64,000 bases of DNA, taken from positions 124,001 to 188,000 of the forward strand of contig JAIEUA010000003.1 in NCBI GenBank assembly GCA_019744815.1. The letters run 5' to 3'. The translations under genes were made by a program, and so were the position numbers. This DNA comes from Phycisphaerales bacterium. GTDB lineage: Bacteria; Planctomycetota; Phycisphaerae; Phycisphaerales; UBA1924. Under the pieces are notes generated by a model. That model saw only the letters and a program-made list of their open reading frames with translations, searched no databases and had not been told where the DNA came from. Positions 10,108 to 18,923 of the stretch are shown here, one piece after another (position 1 is the stretch's first letter; each line of letters starts with the position of its first letter).

Positions 10108-11022
10108 ATGGCCGGCGGGCGAAAGACTCTGCCTCTGTTCGAACTCCTCGGCGATCCCAACCCGGATCGGCGTCGCGAGCCGCTGCGCACCATCGTCCCT
10201 CAGCAATCCGTCCCCGGCAAAGGCACCGCTCCGAATTTCTCGTCCCTCGAGGCCAAGCCGCTCCCCGACATCGCCACAGACATCCGAGGCGAGAACCCAA
10301 CCGAAAGTCCGCCCCGCGTCCAGCAGCCCATCGTGCTCTCGCGCAACATGGTGTTGGTCGCGATCGGCGTGCTCGCGGCGATCGGCGTCCTCGCGTGGAC
10401 CCTTGGCGTCAGCTTCGGGGGCAGACAAAAGGACCGGGAGATCGCCGAGAACTTCGCGGTCAACACGACCCCGCCCAAGCCCAACGAGACCATCGGACAG
10501 GCCCCCGCGGAGAAGCCCGCGCCGACCGCGACGCACCGCACAGGCGTTTCCGGCAGCCCGATCGAACCCAAACCCGTCAACCCGGCCCCGACACCGACCA
10601 ACGCCGCGAAACCCGCGCCCGCGACCAGCGAGACCCCCAAGCCCCTCCTCACGAGCGGGACCGGACGCGTCCTCACGCTCCAGGGCTTTGCGGAGAACGA
10701 TCCCCGGGAGGCAGGCTGGAACTACCTGGTTCTCGGCCTCCTGCCCCGAGAGGACTGCTGGGCCGCCATGCAGTTCTTCGCCAAGAACGGCATCGACACC
10801 TTCGCCGTCCAGGTCGATCCGGTTGACCGAAGGCTGCCTCGGGCCAATACTTCCGCCCGGTTTCAGCTGTTCGCGGCCAAGGGTGTCCCCTCCAGGGATT
10901 TCGCCTCGACCCAGGTCGAACGCGACAAGTTGAAGCGGGAGGTCGCCCGCATCGGGGCGATCTGGAAGAAGGACCACAAAGGCAGCGCGTCGTTCGCCGA
11001 CGCGTTCTGGCTGAAGAACTAG
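10108..11022 (+). CDS. Uncharacterised single-TM protein with SPOR-like C-terminal region
   Basis: TM 'NMVLVAIGVLAAIGVLAWTLGVSF', Pro-rich linker, folded C-terminus 'LTLQGFAENDPREAGWNYLVLGLLPREDCWAAMQFFAKNGIDTFAVQVDP'. Confidence 0.6.
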   Translation: MAGGRKTLPLFELLGDPNPDRRREPLRTIVPQQSVPGKGTAPNFSSLEAKPLPDIATDIRGENPTESPPRVQQPIVLSRNMVLVAIGVLAAIGVLAWTLGVSFGGRQKDREIAENFAVNTTPPKPNETIGQAPAEKPAPTATHRTGVSGSPIEPKPVNPAPTPTNAAKPAPATSETPKPLLTSGTGRVLTLQGFAENDPREAGWNYLVLGLLPREDCWAAMQFFAKNGIDTFAVQVDPVDRRLPRANTSARFQLFAAKGVPSRDFASTQVERDKLKREVARIGAIWKKDHKGSASFADAFWLKN

Positions 11023-11064
11023 CGGCCCGGTCGCCCGGGCCATGCACAAGCACCGGAGCGAATC

Positions 11065-11226
11065 ATGAGCCTCGACCGTAGCCTGAAGATCTCGACCACC
11101 AGCGCCGGCAAGCGCAGCGTCCTCAGCCGCCAGGAGCGCATCGCCAAGCTCGTCGCCGACAAGAAGTTCGACGCCAAGAAGGACAAGGTCCTCGGCCTCG
11201 CCAAGACCCTCGCCGGCAAGGGCTGA
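11065..11226 (+). CDS. 53-aa small basic protein resembling the PVC-superphylum family (TIGR04137-like)
   Basis: Manual translation MSLDRSLKISTTSAGKRSVLSRQERIAKLVADKKFDAKKDKVLGLAKTLAGKG. Shares the 'RSVL(S/T)RxERI' core and Lys-rich small size. Followed at once by a strong terminator. Absent from the supplied ORF track. Confidence 0.75.
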   Translation: MSLDRSLKISTTSAGKRSVLSRQERIAKLVADKKFDAKKDKVLGLAKTLAGKG

Positions 11227-11250
11227 TGGCTTCTCGATAGATCGTTCCAG

Positions 11251-11277
11251 CGGCCGCTGCCTCGCAGCGGCCGTTTT
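11251..11277 (+). terminator. Intrinsic terminator
   Basis: Perfect 10-bp stem CGGCCGCTGC-ctc-GCAGCGGCCG followed by TTTT. Confidence 0.9.
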
Positions 11278-11399
11278 CATTGCTGGCTTCATCTTGAGGC
11301 GCGGAGAAACCTGCGGCCCCGGAAAAGCAACAACCCCAGCTCCAGCCGGGGTTGTCGAGAGAGTTGCGTTGTCAGATGAAAAACCAGGGCTGAAAACGA

Positions 11400-11969
11400 T
11401 CAGCGACGCCGACGGCCGGCCACCAGACCGCCCAGTCCCAGCACCGCCAACGAGCCGGTGGAGGGAACGGTCAGGAACCCGCGGATCTCGCCGCCGCCGA
11501 AGGTCGACGAGTGAATGTTGAGATAGGTCTTGTTGGCGTTGAGAGCCGCGACAAACGCCGCCTCAGCGCTGCCCGGCGAGCCGCCGTTCGCGGTGATGTA
11601 CGCGGCGTTCCAGCTCGCGGCCAGAGTCAGGTTCAGCGTGTTGTCGTACGAGCCAGCCTTCACACCCGACGGGAAGCCCGGGAAGGTCGGGGTGGGGGTG
11701 GCGACGCCCGCCGTGCCGGCAAACGCGGTCGCGGTCGCACCGTGGATGTGGCAAGCGGTGACGTTGCCGGTCAGCCCGCTGAAGGTCACGCGGACCCGCA
11801 TGGTGTGCGCGACATCGTCGTAATCAACACGGGCCGTCCCGATGCCCGGCGAGTTGTTCACCGGCGACTCGGCCGGACCGCTCAGGTTCGCGAAATAGGT
11901 CGTCACCGCACCCTGCGACGCCGCCGCAAGGCCAACGACACCGACAGCTGCCATCAAAGCGATCTTCAT
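11400..11969 (-). CDS. Secreted CHRD-domain protein with RRRR-type C-terminal sorting tail
   Basis: Signal peptide; 'VTACHIHGATATAFAGTAGV' and 'YLNIHSSTFGGGEIRGFL' are CHRD motifs; C-terminus 'VPSTGSLAVLGLGGLVAGRRRR'. Confidence 0.82.
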   Translation of the reverse strand: MKIALMAAVGVVGLAAASQGAVTTYFANLSGPAESPVNNSPGIGTARVDYDDVAHTMRVRVTFSGLTGNVTACHIHGATATAFAGTAGVATPTPTFPGFPSGVKAGSYDNTLNLTLAASWNAAYITANGGSPGSAEAAFVAALNANKTYLNIHSSTFGGGEIRGFLTVPSTGSLAVLGLGGLVAGRRRR

Positions 11970-12173
11970 TTAGGCTCCTCCCGCACGAATACACCTCGCC
12001 GCCTCGAACGAGGCGGCACAACCGTTCACATGTCCGGCCCGGCCTCCGCGATTGACCGAAATCGCAGATCCGTGTCAAATTTGCCATCCGAAACTCACCG
12101 CGGGCATCGCACCGCTTCCTTTTTTCATCCTGTTCGGGTACCCCGCCGCACGCGCGAATACGCTCTTCACGGA

Positions 12174-13382
12174 ATGGACATCACTTCCCTCCTCAGCCAT
12201 CGCACCCTCTCGATGTCCGGCTCGGGCATCCGCCGCGCCTTCGAGCTCGGCGCCAAGCTCAAGGACCCGATCAACCTCTCGATCGGCCAGCCCGACTTCC
12301 CCGTCGCCCGCGCCGTCAAGGACGCCGCCATCCGGGCCATCAATGACGACCGCAACGGCTACAGCCTCAGCCGCGGCATCCCCGAGCTGACCACCGCCCT
12401 CGCCACCAAGCTCCAGACCGACGTCGGCTGGTCCTTCTCTGGCTTGGGCGATTCATCCGCCGACGCCTCCGACCTCCTCGTCACCACCGGCACCTCCGGC
12501 GCCCTCGTCCTGATCGCCATGGCGATCCTCAACCCCGGCGACGAGATCATCTTCCCCGATCCCTACTTCGTTCTGTATCCCGCCCTCTCCACCATCACCG
12601 ACGCCAAGGCCGTCTACTGCGACACCTACCCCGACTTCCGCCTCACCGCCGCCCGCGTCGAGAAGCTCATCACCCCGCGCACCAAGGCCGTGCTGCTCAA
12701 CTCCCCCGGCAACCCCGGCGGCGTCGTCATGTCCGAACGCGACTGCGCCGAGCTGCTCGACCTCTGCAAACGCAAGAACATCCTGCTCATCTCCGACGAG
12801 ATCTACGACGAGTTCACCTACAGCGAGTCCCGCACCCAGCGCGCCGCGCGGTCCGACGCCGACAAGTCCCTCAAGTGCCCCAGCCCCTGCCGCCTCCCCG
12901 GCGCCGCCGCCCACACGCTGCTCATCCGCGGCTTCGGTAAGACCTACGGAAATACCGGCTGGCGCCTCGGGTACGCCGCAGGCCCCAGAAAGCTCATCGA
13001 GCAGATGATCAAGCTGCAGCAGTTCAGCTTCGTCTGCGCTCCGACCCCGCTGCAGTGGGGCGTCCTCGAAGCCATCCACGCCGACGCCTCGCTCCAGGTC
13101 GCCGACTATCAGAAACGCCGCGACCTCGTCGTGAGCGCCCTCTCCACAGTCACCGACCTCGCCACCCCCGGCGGCGCTTTTTACGCCTTTCCCAAGATCC
13201 CCGACAAGCTCGGCATGACTGGTAGCCAGTTCCTCGAAGCCGCCATCGCCAAAAACGTCATCCTCGTCAACGGCGGCACCTTCAGCCAGCGCGACACCCA
13301 CTTCCGCCTCAGTTACGCCGTCCCCCAGCACAAGCTCGAAGCCGGGCTCGAGGTGCTGACCAACCTTCTGAGCGGTCGCTAG
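12174..13382 (+). CDS. Class I/II pyridoxal-phosphate aminotransferase
   Basis: 'PINLSIGQPDFPVARAVKDAAIRAI', 'LLNSPGNPGGVV', 'ISDEIYDEFTY', 'RGFGKTYGNTGWRLGYAAGP'. Confidence 0.9.
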   Translation: MDITSLLSHRTLSMSGSGIRRAFELGAKLKDPINLSIGQPDFPVARAVKDAAIRAINDDRNGYSLSRGIPELTTALATKLQTDVGWSFSGLGDSSADASDLLVTTGTSGALVLIAMAILNPGDEIIFPDPYFVLYPALSTITDAKAVYCDTYPDFRLTAARVEKLITPRTKAVLLNSPGNPGGVVMSERDCAELLDLCKRKNILLISDEIYDEFTYSESRTQRAARSDADKSLKCPSPCRLPGAAAHTLLIRGFGKTYGNTGWRLGYAAGPRKLIEQMIKLQQFSFVCAPTPLQWGVLEAIHADASLQVADYQKRRDLVVSALSTVTDLATPGGAFYAFPKIPDKLGMTGSQFLEAAIAKNVILVNGGTFSQRDTHFRLSYAVPQHKLEAGLEVLTNLLSGR

Positions 13383-13388
13383 CGCAAA

Positions 13389-13465
13389 TAGAGCCTCTCG
13401 CGCAAGCGAGAGGTCGTGGCGATTTTGAATGACTTATACACCTCTCGCTTACGCGAGAGGCTCTA
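13389..13465. repeat. Nested inverted repeat between convergent genes
   Basis: Arm TAGAGCCTCTCGCGCAAGCGAGAGG (13389-13413) and the reverse complement of CCTCTCGCTTACGCGAGAGGCTCTA (13441-13465) match 24/25. Each arm is itself a hairpin. Confidence 0.85.
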
Positions 13466-13485
13466 CCCGAGTGGTTCGACCTCGA

Positions 13486-14598
13486 TCACGCTCGCCGCAC
13501 TTCATCATCCCGCTCCGGCCGCGCCGCACGTGTCATCAGCGATCCGATCGCCGCCAGCGGATCCATCTTCTCGAACAGCACCGCGTACACAGCCCGCGCG
13601 ATCGGCACCTCCACCCGGTACTTCTCCGCCAGCGCGATCACGCCCTTGGTCGTCGCCACACCTTCCACCACATAGCGGCTCTGGGCCAGGTACTTCTCGA
13701 CGTCCTCGCCACGGCCGATCGCCTCGCCACACGACCGATTGCGGCCCTCGGGGCTGAAGCAGCTCGTCGCCAAGTCACCCACGCCCGCGATCCCCGAGAA
13801 GGTCTGCGCCGATGCCCCCATCGCCACGCCCAGCCGCGTGATCTCCGCCAGCCCGCGTGCCAAGAGCGCCGACTTGGAGTTGTTCCCCGCGTCCAGCCCG
13901 TCGAGCACGCCGGCCGCGATCGCGATGACGTTCTTCACCGCGCCCGCCAGCTCCACACCCACCAGATCGCTGCTGGTGTACACCCGCAGCCACGAGGTCG
14001 TGAACAGCGCCTGCACCTGCTTGGCGAACTCCGGATCATCGCTCGCCGCAACCATCGCCGCCGGCAAGCAGCGCGACAGCTCCGCCGCGATGGTCGGTCC
14101 GCTCAGGCACCCGATCGGCCTCGGCCTGCGATCCGGGTGATCCCGCCCCGTCGCCTGCAGCGTCTCCGCGATGATCTCCGACGGCCGCCGCATCGTGCGT
14201 TCTTCGATCCCCTTGGAAACCGAAACGATCCCCGTCCCGTCCGGCAGGTGCGGCGCCGCCAGCGTCAACGCCGAGCGCAAGAACTGCACCGGAATCGCCG
14301 TGACCACCAGGTTCGAGTCCCGCAGCGCATCCTTCAGCGACAGGCACACCTGAACGTCGTCCGCGAGACGAAAATGCGCCAGCCGCGGCGAGCCCCGGCT
14401 CTGGGCCAGCGTGGCGGCCTCCGCCGGGTTCCGCCCCCAAACCCGCACCCGGACCGGCCGCATCACCGGAGCCTCCGGTCCCGATTCCGACGCCCCGCTC
14501 GACAAAGCCCCGGCACAGACCAGGCCCATCTGGCCCAGCCCAAGCACGGTCACCACCGGTCGCTGCGGAGACGTCAGGTCGCGTTTTGCCACGCCCAC
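13486..14598 (-). CDS. gpsA: NAD(P)-dependent glycerol-3-phosphate dehydrogenase
   Basis: 'VTVLGLGQMGLVCAGAL', 'VSVSKGIE', 'LSGPTIAAEL', 'ELAGAVKNVIAIAAGVLDGL'. Confidence 0.9.
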   Translation of the reverse strand: MGVAKRDLTSPQRPVVTVLGLGQMGLVCAGALSSGASESGPEAPVMRPVRVRVWGRNPAEAATLAQSRGSPRLAHFRLADDVQVCLSLKDALRDSNLVVTAIPVQFLRSALTLAAPHLPDGTGIVSVSKGIEERTMRRPSEIIAETLQATGRDHPDRRPRPIGCLSGPTIAAELSRCLPAAMVAASDDPEFAKQVQALFTTSWLRVYTSSDLVGVELAGAVKNVIAIAAGVLDGLDAGNNSKSALLARGLAEITRLGVAMGASAQTFSGIAGVGDLATSCFSPEGRNRSCGEAIGRGEDVEKYLAQSRYVVEGVATTKGVIALAEKYRVEVPIARAVYAVLFEKMDPLAAIGSLMTRAARPERDDEVRRA

Positions 14599-14635
14599 AG
14601 AATAGCGACCGTGGCCCGGACAAGACCTCGCCGAA

Positions 14636-14661
14636 ACGAGCCCCGAGCGTCAGCGAGCGGG
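14636..14661. repeat. Dispersed repeat ACGAGCCCCGAGCGTCAGCGAGcGGG
   Basis: First 22 nt identical to 21561-21582. Confidence 0.75.
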
Positions 14662-14898
14662 TTTCCGGCATCGCCCGCCCACCAACGCTCAGGGTTCGCT
14701 GGACCACCACAGAGAACCAGAACCGAACGCCCGGACCGGACGTACTGTTGGCGTCGGCCGAGCCGACCCGTCCGGGTGTTCTGCTCGGGCCGCGCCGCGA
14801 TCAGAATCCCGATCGCGGTTGGTACATCCAAATCGGTCCCCAACTCTCGCCTCGGCCTCGGGCCAGGCGCGACCCTCGACCCTTCTGCGGAAGAACCC

Positions 14899-16983
14899 AT
14901 GGCCGCTCACGACCACAGCCACCACGACCATTCTCACGACCACGCTCACGACCACCAGCACTCCGACGTGAACGACGAGCTGGTGTGTTGCTCGCACCAC
15001 GAGATCGAGATCGAACGGACGATCTGGTTCTGCCTGCTCGGCGGCATCCTGGTCTTCTGCACCACCTTCGCCAGCATCGTCGGCATCGGGAACCCCCAGA
15101 TCATCCAGCTTCCCGCCTTGGTCGGAGCTGTGCTCCTCGCCGCGCCGCTGCTCTACGCCGCCTTCCTCGAGGTCAAGTCGGCCCGACTCTCCAGCTCCTC
15201 CCTCGCCGCGGTCGCGATCCTCGCCGCCCTCGCCAACGGCAACTACGAAACCGCCGGCTGGCTCGCCTTCATCCTCGTCATCTTCGGCCAGTTCGTCCGC
15301 CGCAGCGCCACCGGCGCCCAGCGGGCCATCGCCGAGCTCGTCCGCCTCACCCCCGACATCGCCCGCATCGTCGAGAACGGCAGCGAGAAGGAAGTCGCGC
15401 TCTCGCAGGTCAAGGTCGGCTCGCTCGTCCGCGTCCGCGCCGGCGAGAACCTCCCCGTCGACGGCCGCGTGCGCACCGGCCGCTCCACCGTCAACCAGGC
15501 CTCGCTCACCGGCGAATCCGCCCCCGTCGAGATCGAGCCCGGCGCCATGGTCTACGCCGGCACCAGCAACCTCACCGGCGGCCTCGACATCGAGGTCACC
15601 CAGATCGGCGGCGACACCACCATCGGCAAGGTGACCGACCTGATCCGTCAGGCCGAACGCTCCCGCACACCCCGCCAGCTCCTCATCGAGCAGGTCGCCG
15701 GCTTCTTTGTGCCGGTCGTTCTCAGCGTCGCCTTCATCGTCTGGTTCTTCATGAGCCAGTCGGAGAAGCCCGAAGTCCAGAAGCAGGCGATGGAGACCGT
15801 CGTCACGGTGCTCATCGTCGCCTGCCCGAGCGCCATCCTGCTCGCCAGCCCCAGCGCCATGCTCGCGGCCTTCGCCGCCGCGGCTCGTCTGGGCATCATG
15901 ATCAAGCAGCCCAACTACCTCGAGGCCGCCGCGGACATCACCGCGGTCATCCTCGACAAGACCGGCACTATCACCACCGGCAAGTTCCAGGTCACCAAGC
16001 TCGCCCCCGCCAACGGCGTCGACGGAGCCGAACTGCTCCGCGCCGCCGCCAACGGCGAGCAGCACAGCAACCACCCGCTGGCGCTCTCGATCCTGCAGAC
16101 CGCCCGGGCCGCCCGCGTCGAGATCGACGGCACCCAGGACTACGAAGAAGCCCACGGCCGCGGCGTCACCGCCCGCACCAGCCTGGGCGTCATCCGCGTC
16201 GGTCGCGGCAACTGGGTCGTCGAGGGCAACGCCGCCGCCCGCCATGAGCTCGAAGACGTCGAGAAGCGCATCGAGGGCATGACCGGCGTGCACGTCATGA
16301 AGGACGGCCGCTACCTCGGCGCCGTCGGCCTCGAGGACACCGTCCGCACCAACTGCCGCCAGGTCATCCAGAACCTTCGCGACGCCGGGGTCAAGCACGT
16401 CGCCATGTTCACCGGCGACCGCCTCAGCGTCGCCACCCGCGTCGGCCAGGTCGTCGGTGTCGACATGATCGAGGCCGAGTGCCTGCCCGAAGAAAAGCAC
16501 GAGCAGATCCGCGGCCTCAAGAAGCTCGGCTACCGCACCATGATGGTCGGCGACGGCATCAACGACGGCCCCTCGCTCGCCGAGGCCGACGTCGGCATCG
16601 CCATGGGCCTGTCGGGCTCCGACATCGCCGCCAACAGCGCGGGCGTCGCCCTCATGAACGACGACCTGTCGCGTGTCCCGTTCCTCATCGAGCTCTCCCG
16701 CCGCACCCGCTCCATCATCGCCCAGAACATCGCCGCCTCGATCGTGATCGCGGTGGTGGGGCTGCTGCTCGCCGCGACCGGCTACTTCAACAAAGTCGGC
16801 TCGCTCGCGCTGCCCCTCGCCGCCTTCTACCACTTCGTGGGCGACATCTTCGTGCTCGCCAACAGCTTCCGCCTCTTCCGCTTCGGCGAGAGCTTCGTCA
16901 CCGCCGAGACCAACGAACCCGCCCTCAAGCGCCGCGCCGCCTCCGTCCGCGGCCTGGGCAACGCCCAGCCGGCGACCGCCTAA
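14899..16983 (+). CDS. P1B-type heavy-metal ATPase with His-rich N-terminus and CPS membrane motif
   Basis: 'DKTGTITTG', 'LTGESAP', 'NHPLA', 'GDGINDGPSLAEADVGIAMG'; N-terminus 'MAAHDHSHHDHSHDHAHDHQHSD'; TM6 motif 'VACPSAILLASPSA'. Confidence 0.92.
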   Translation: MAAHDHSHHDHSHDHAHDHQHSDVNDELVCCSHHEIEIERTIWFCLLGGILVFCTTFASIVGIGNPQIIQLPALVGAVLLAAPLLYAAFLEVKSARLSSSSLAAVAILAALANGNYETAGWLAFILVIFGQFVRRSATGAQRAIAELVRLTPDIARIVENGSEKEVALSQVKVGSLVRVRAGENLPVDGRVRTGRSTVNQASLTGESAPVEIEPGAMVYAGTSNLTGGLDIEVTQIGGDTTIGKVTDLIRQAERSRTPRQLLIEQVAGFFVPVVLSVAFIVWFFMSQSEKPEVQKQAMETVVTVLIVACPSAILLASPSAMLAAFAAAARLGIMIKQPNYLEAAADITAVILDKTGTITTGKFQVTKLAPANGVDGAELLRAAANGEQHSNHPLALSILQTARAARVEIDGTQDYEEAHGRGVTARTSLGVIRVGRGNWVVEGNAAARHELEDVEKRIEGMTGVHVMKDGRYLGAVGLEDTVRTNCRQVIQNLRDAGVKHVAMFTGDRLSVATRVGQVVGVDMIEAECLPEEKHEQIRGLKKLGYRTMMVGDGINDGPSLAEADVGIAMGLSGSDIAANSAGVALMNDDLSRVPFLIELSRRTRSIIAQNIAASIVIAVVGLLLAATGYFNKVGSLALPLAAFYHFVGDIFVLANSFRLFRFGESFVTAETNEPALKRRAASVRGLGNAQPATA

Positions 16984-16995
16984 GCCATCAACCCC

Positions 16996-17020
16996 AGCGA
17001 GCCGGGGCGTCCCCGCCCCG
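16996..17020. repeat. Dispersed repeat AGCGAGCCGGGGCGTCCCCGCCCCG
   Basis: 24/25 identical to 19785-19809. Confidence 0.75.
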
Positions 17021-17043
17021 CGCTCAACCGCTCCGGATCCCGC

Positions 17044-17074
17044 AACAACCGCCGCAACCCGGCGGTTGTTTTTT
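17044..17074 (+). terminator. Intrinsic terminator after ATPase gene
   Basis: Perfect 11-bp stem AACAACCGCCG-caacc-CGGCGGTTGTT then TTTT. Confidence 0.9.
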
Positions 17075-17122
17075 CATTTCCTCCTCGTTTGCGTCGCGAT
17101 CCGCGAGCGCTGCTCCGCGCCT

Positions 17123-17146
17123 CCTCTCCCCGCTTGCGGGGAGAGG
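17123..17146. repeat. Palindrome CCTCTCCCCGC-n-GCGGGGAGAGG, copy A
   Basis: Identical 11-bp arms recur at 30196-30219 and 39502-39526. Confidence 0.8.
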
Positions 17147-17307
17147 ACGATTCGACGCATAGCGGCGAATCAGGTGAGGGGATTGCGGGTCGTTCAACGC
17201 GACGACATTCGGGCCCCAAGACCCCTCCCCGGTCTCGCCAAGCCTCGACCACCTCTCCCCGCTTCGCGGTGCGGGGGAGCGGGTTGTCTCGGTGTCGAAA
17301 CACGCTC

Positions 17308-18741
17308 TTAGAGCAGCGTCCCCTTGAGGATCAGCATCGCCGTCGTGAAGTAAATGATGATGCCCGTCACGTCCACCAGCGTCGCGACGAAGGGCGTGCT
17401 CGAGCCCGCCGGGTCCAGGCCCATCTTCTTCAGTCCAAACGGCAGCATCGCTCCCATGATCGAGCCCCACAGCACGATGCCGACCAGGCTCGTCGAGATC
17501 GCCGCGGCCAGCAAGTAGAAGTGATCCTGCGTGCGCGTGTCCAGCACCACCTGACCCGCTGCATCGACATTCTTCTCGGTCCAGAAGCCCAGCCAGCCCC
17601 ACAGCACCACGCGGAAGAACCCCAGCGAGCCGATGAAGCCGCCCAGCGTCGCCGCCACGATCAGCTCGCGGCGAAGGATCCGCCACCAATCTCCCGGCTT
17701 CACCTCGCCCGTCGCCAGCGCCCGGATCACCAGCGTCGACGACTGCGAGCCCGAGTTGCCGCCCGACGAGATGATCGCCGGCACGAACGTGCTCAGCACC
17801 ACCGCCTTCTGGATCTCGTCGTCGAAGTACCGCAGCGTGTTGCTGGTCAGAAGCTCCGACACAAACAGCAGCGCCAGCCACGGCGCCCGCTTCTGCACCA
17901 GCGACAAGACGCCCGCCTCGGCGAAGTTCTCGTCCAGCGCGGCCATACCGCCGACCTTCTGGATGTCCTCGGTGAACTCCTGCTGCGCCACGTCGGCCAC
18001 GTCGTCCGCCGTCACGATGCCCACCAGGCTCCCGCGGCTGTCCACCACCGGCAACGCGATCCGGTCGTAGCGAGCCATCATCTGCACCGCTTCTTCCTGA
18101 GGCATGTCCGCCTTCAGGGCCACGAAGTTGCGGTTCATCAGGTCCTCGATCTTCGCCGCCGGATCGGCGAGGAAGACCGCACGCAGCCGCAGGTCATCGA
18201 TCAGACGCCCCGACTCGTCCACCACGTACACGACGTTGATCGTCTCGGCGTCCCGCCCGTAGCGCCGGATGTGATCGAGCGCCTGCGCCACCGTCCACTC
18301 CGGCTTGATCCGGATGTAGTCCGGCGTCATCAGCCGCCCGACCGTCCGCGGCGGATACCCGAGAATCGCCTGCGTCGTCGCCCGCGTCTCGGGCGACAAA
18401 CTCGCCACCACCCGCTGGCACACCGCCTCCGGCAACTCGTCGAGCAGCTTCGCCCGGTCGTCGCCGCTCATCGCCTCGATGACCCGCACCGATCCCTCGG
18501 CCCCCAATTCATTGATCAGCCGCTCCTGCACCTCGGGCGCGAGGTACGCGAACGCATCCGCCGCGTCATCGCGCTGCAGAAACCGAAACCCCAGCGCCGC
18601 ATCCGCGGGTTCCAGACTCGCGAGGATGTCGGCGATATCCGCGGGCGGGATGCCGTGCAACGCCGCACGCACCTCCGAGAAGGCCCCGTCCTTGATCAGA
18701 GCGGAAATGTCAGGGGCCAGGAGCTCGGCCGTCAGATTCAC
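17308..18741 (-). CDS. mgtE: Magnesium transporter MgtE
   Basis: MgtE N domain 'ADIADILASLEPADAALGFRFL', paired CBS domains, 'GGNSGSQSSTLVIRALATGEV' and C-terminal TM bundle. Confidence 0.92.
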   Translation of the reverse strand: MNLTAELLAPDISALIKDGAFSEVRAALHGIPPADIADILASLEPADAALGFRFLQRDDAADAFAYLAPEVQERLINELGAEGSVRVIEAMSGDDRAKLLDELPEAVCQRVVASLSPETRATTQAILGYPPRTVGRLMTPDYIRIKPEWTVAQALDHIRRYGRDAETINVVYVVDESGRLIDDLRLRAVFLADPAAKIEDLMNRNFVALKADMPQEEAVQMMARYDRIALPVVDSRGSLVGIVTADDVADVAQQEFTEDIQKVGGMAALDENFAEAGVLSLVQKRAPWLALLFVSELLTSNTLRYFDDEIQKAVVLSTFVPAIISSGGNSGSQSSTLVIRALATGEVKPGDWWRILRRELIVAATLGGFIGSLGFFRVVLWGWLGFWTEKNVDAAGQVVLDTRTQDHFYLLAAAISTSLVGIVLWGSIMGAMLPFGLKKMGLDPAGSSTPFVATLVDVTGIIIYFTTAMLILKGTLL

Positions 18742-18820
18742 GCGGCCATATCAAAGGGCGCGTGGGGCATCGAGTCGACCAGACTGGACCAGAACCTAAA
18801 CCCTCCCGCGCTTCGGGTGC

Positions 18821-18850
18821 CACTGCTTGGCCGCTCTGGGCCAAGCAGTG
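18821..18850. repeat. Hairpin repeat CACTGCTTGGCC-gctctg-GGCCAAGCAGTG
   Basis: Perfect 12-bp inverted repeat in the intergenic region. Confidence 0.8.
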
Positions 18851-18923
18851 TGAGCCTCCCGCATAGCGCACCCCGCACGACTTGTCCCCAAGCGGCCAAG
18901 TCGTGGCACCCAAGGCAACTCGC

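Noticed and set aside
9961-11292. N-terminal extension of the nuoI ORF
   Set aside because: Runs antisense through the 10108-11022 and 11065-11226 genes; NuoI begins at 9960.
13429-14898. Long N-terminal extension of the ATPase ORF
   Set aside because: Runs antisense through gpsA with Arg/Pro-rich text; the real start is ATG 14899 before the His-rich N-terminus.
14689-16833. Minus-strand 714-aa ORF opposite the P-type ATPase
   Set aside because: Low-complexity Gly/Ala/Asp/Val translation; the antisense P1B ATPase motifs are unambiguous.
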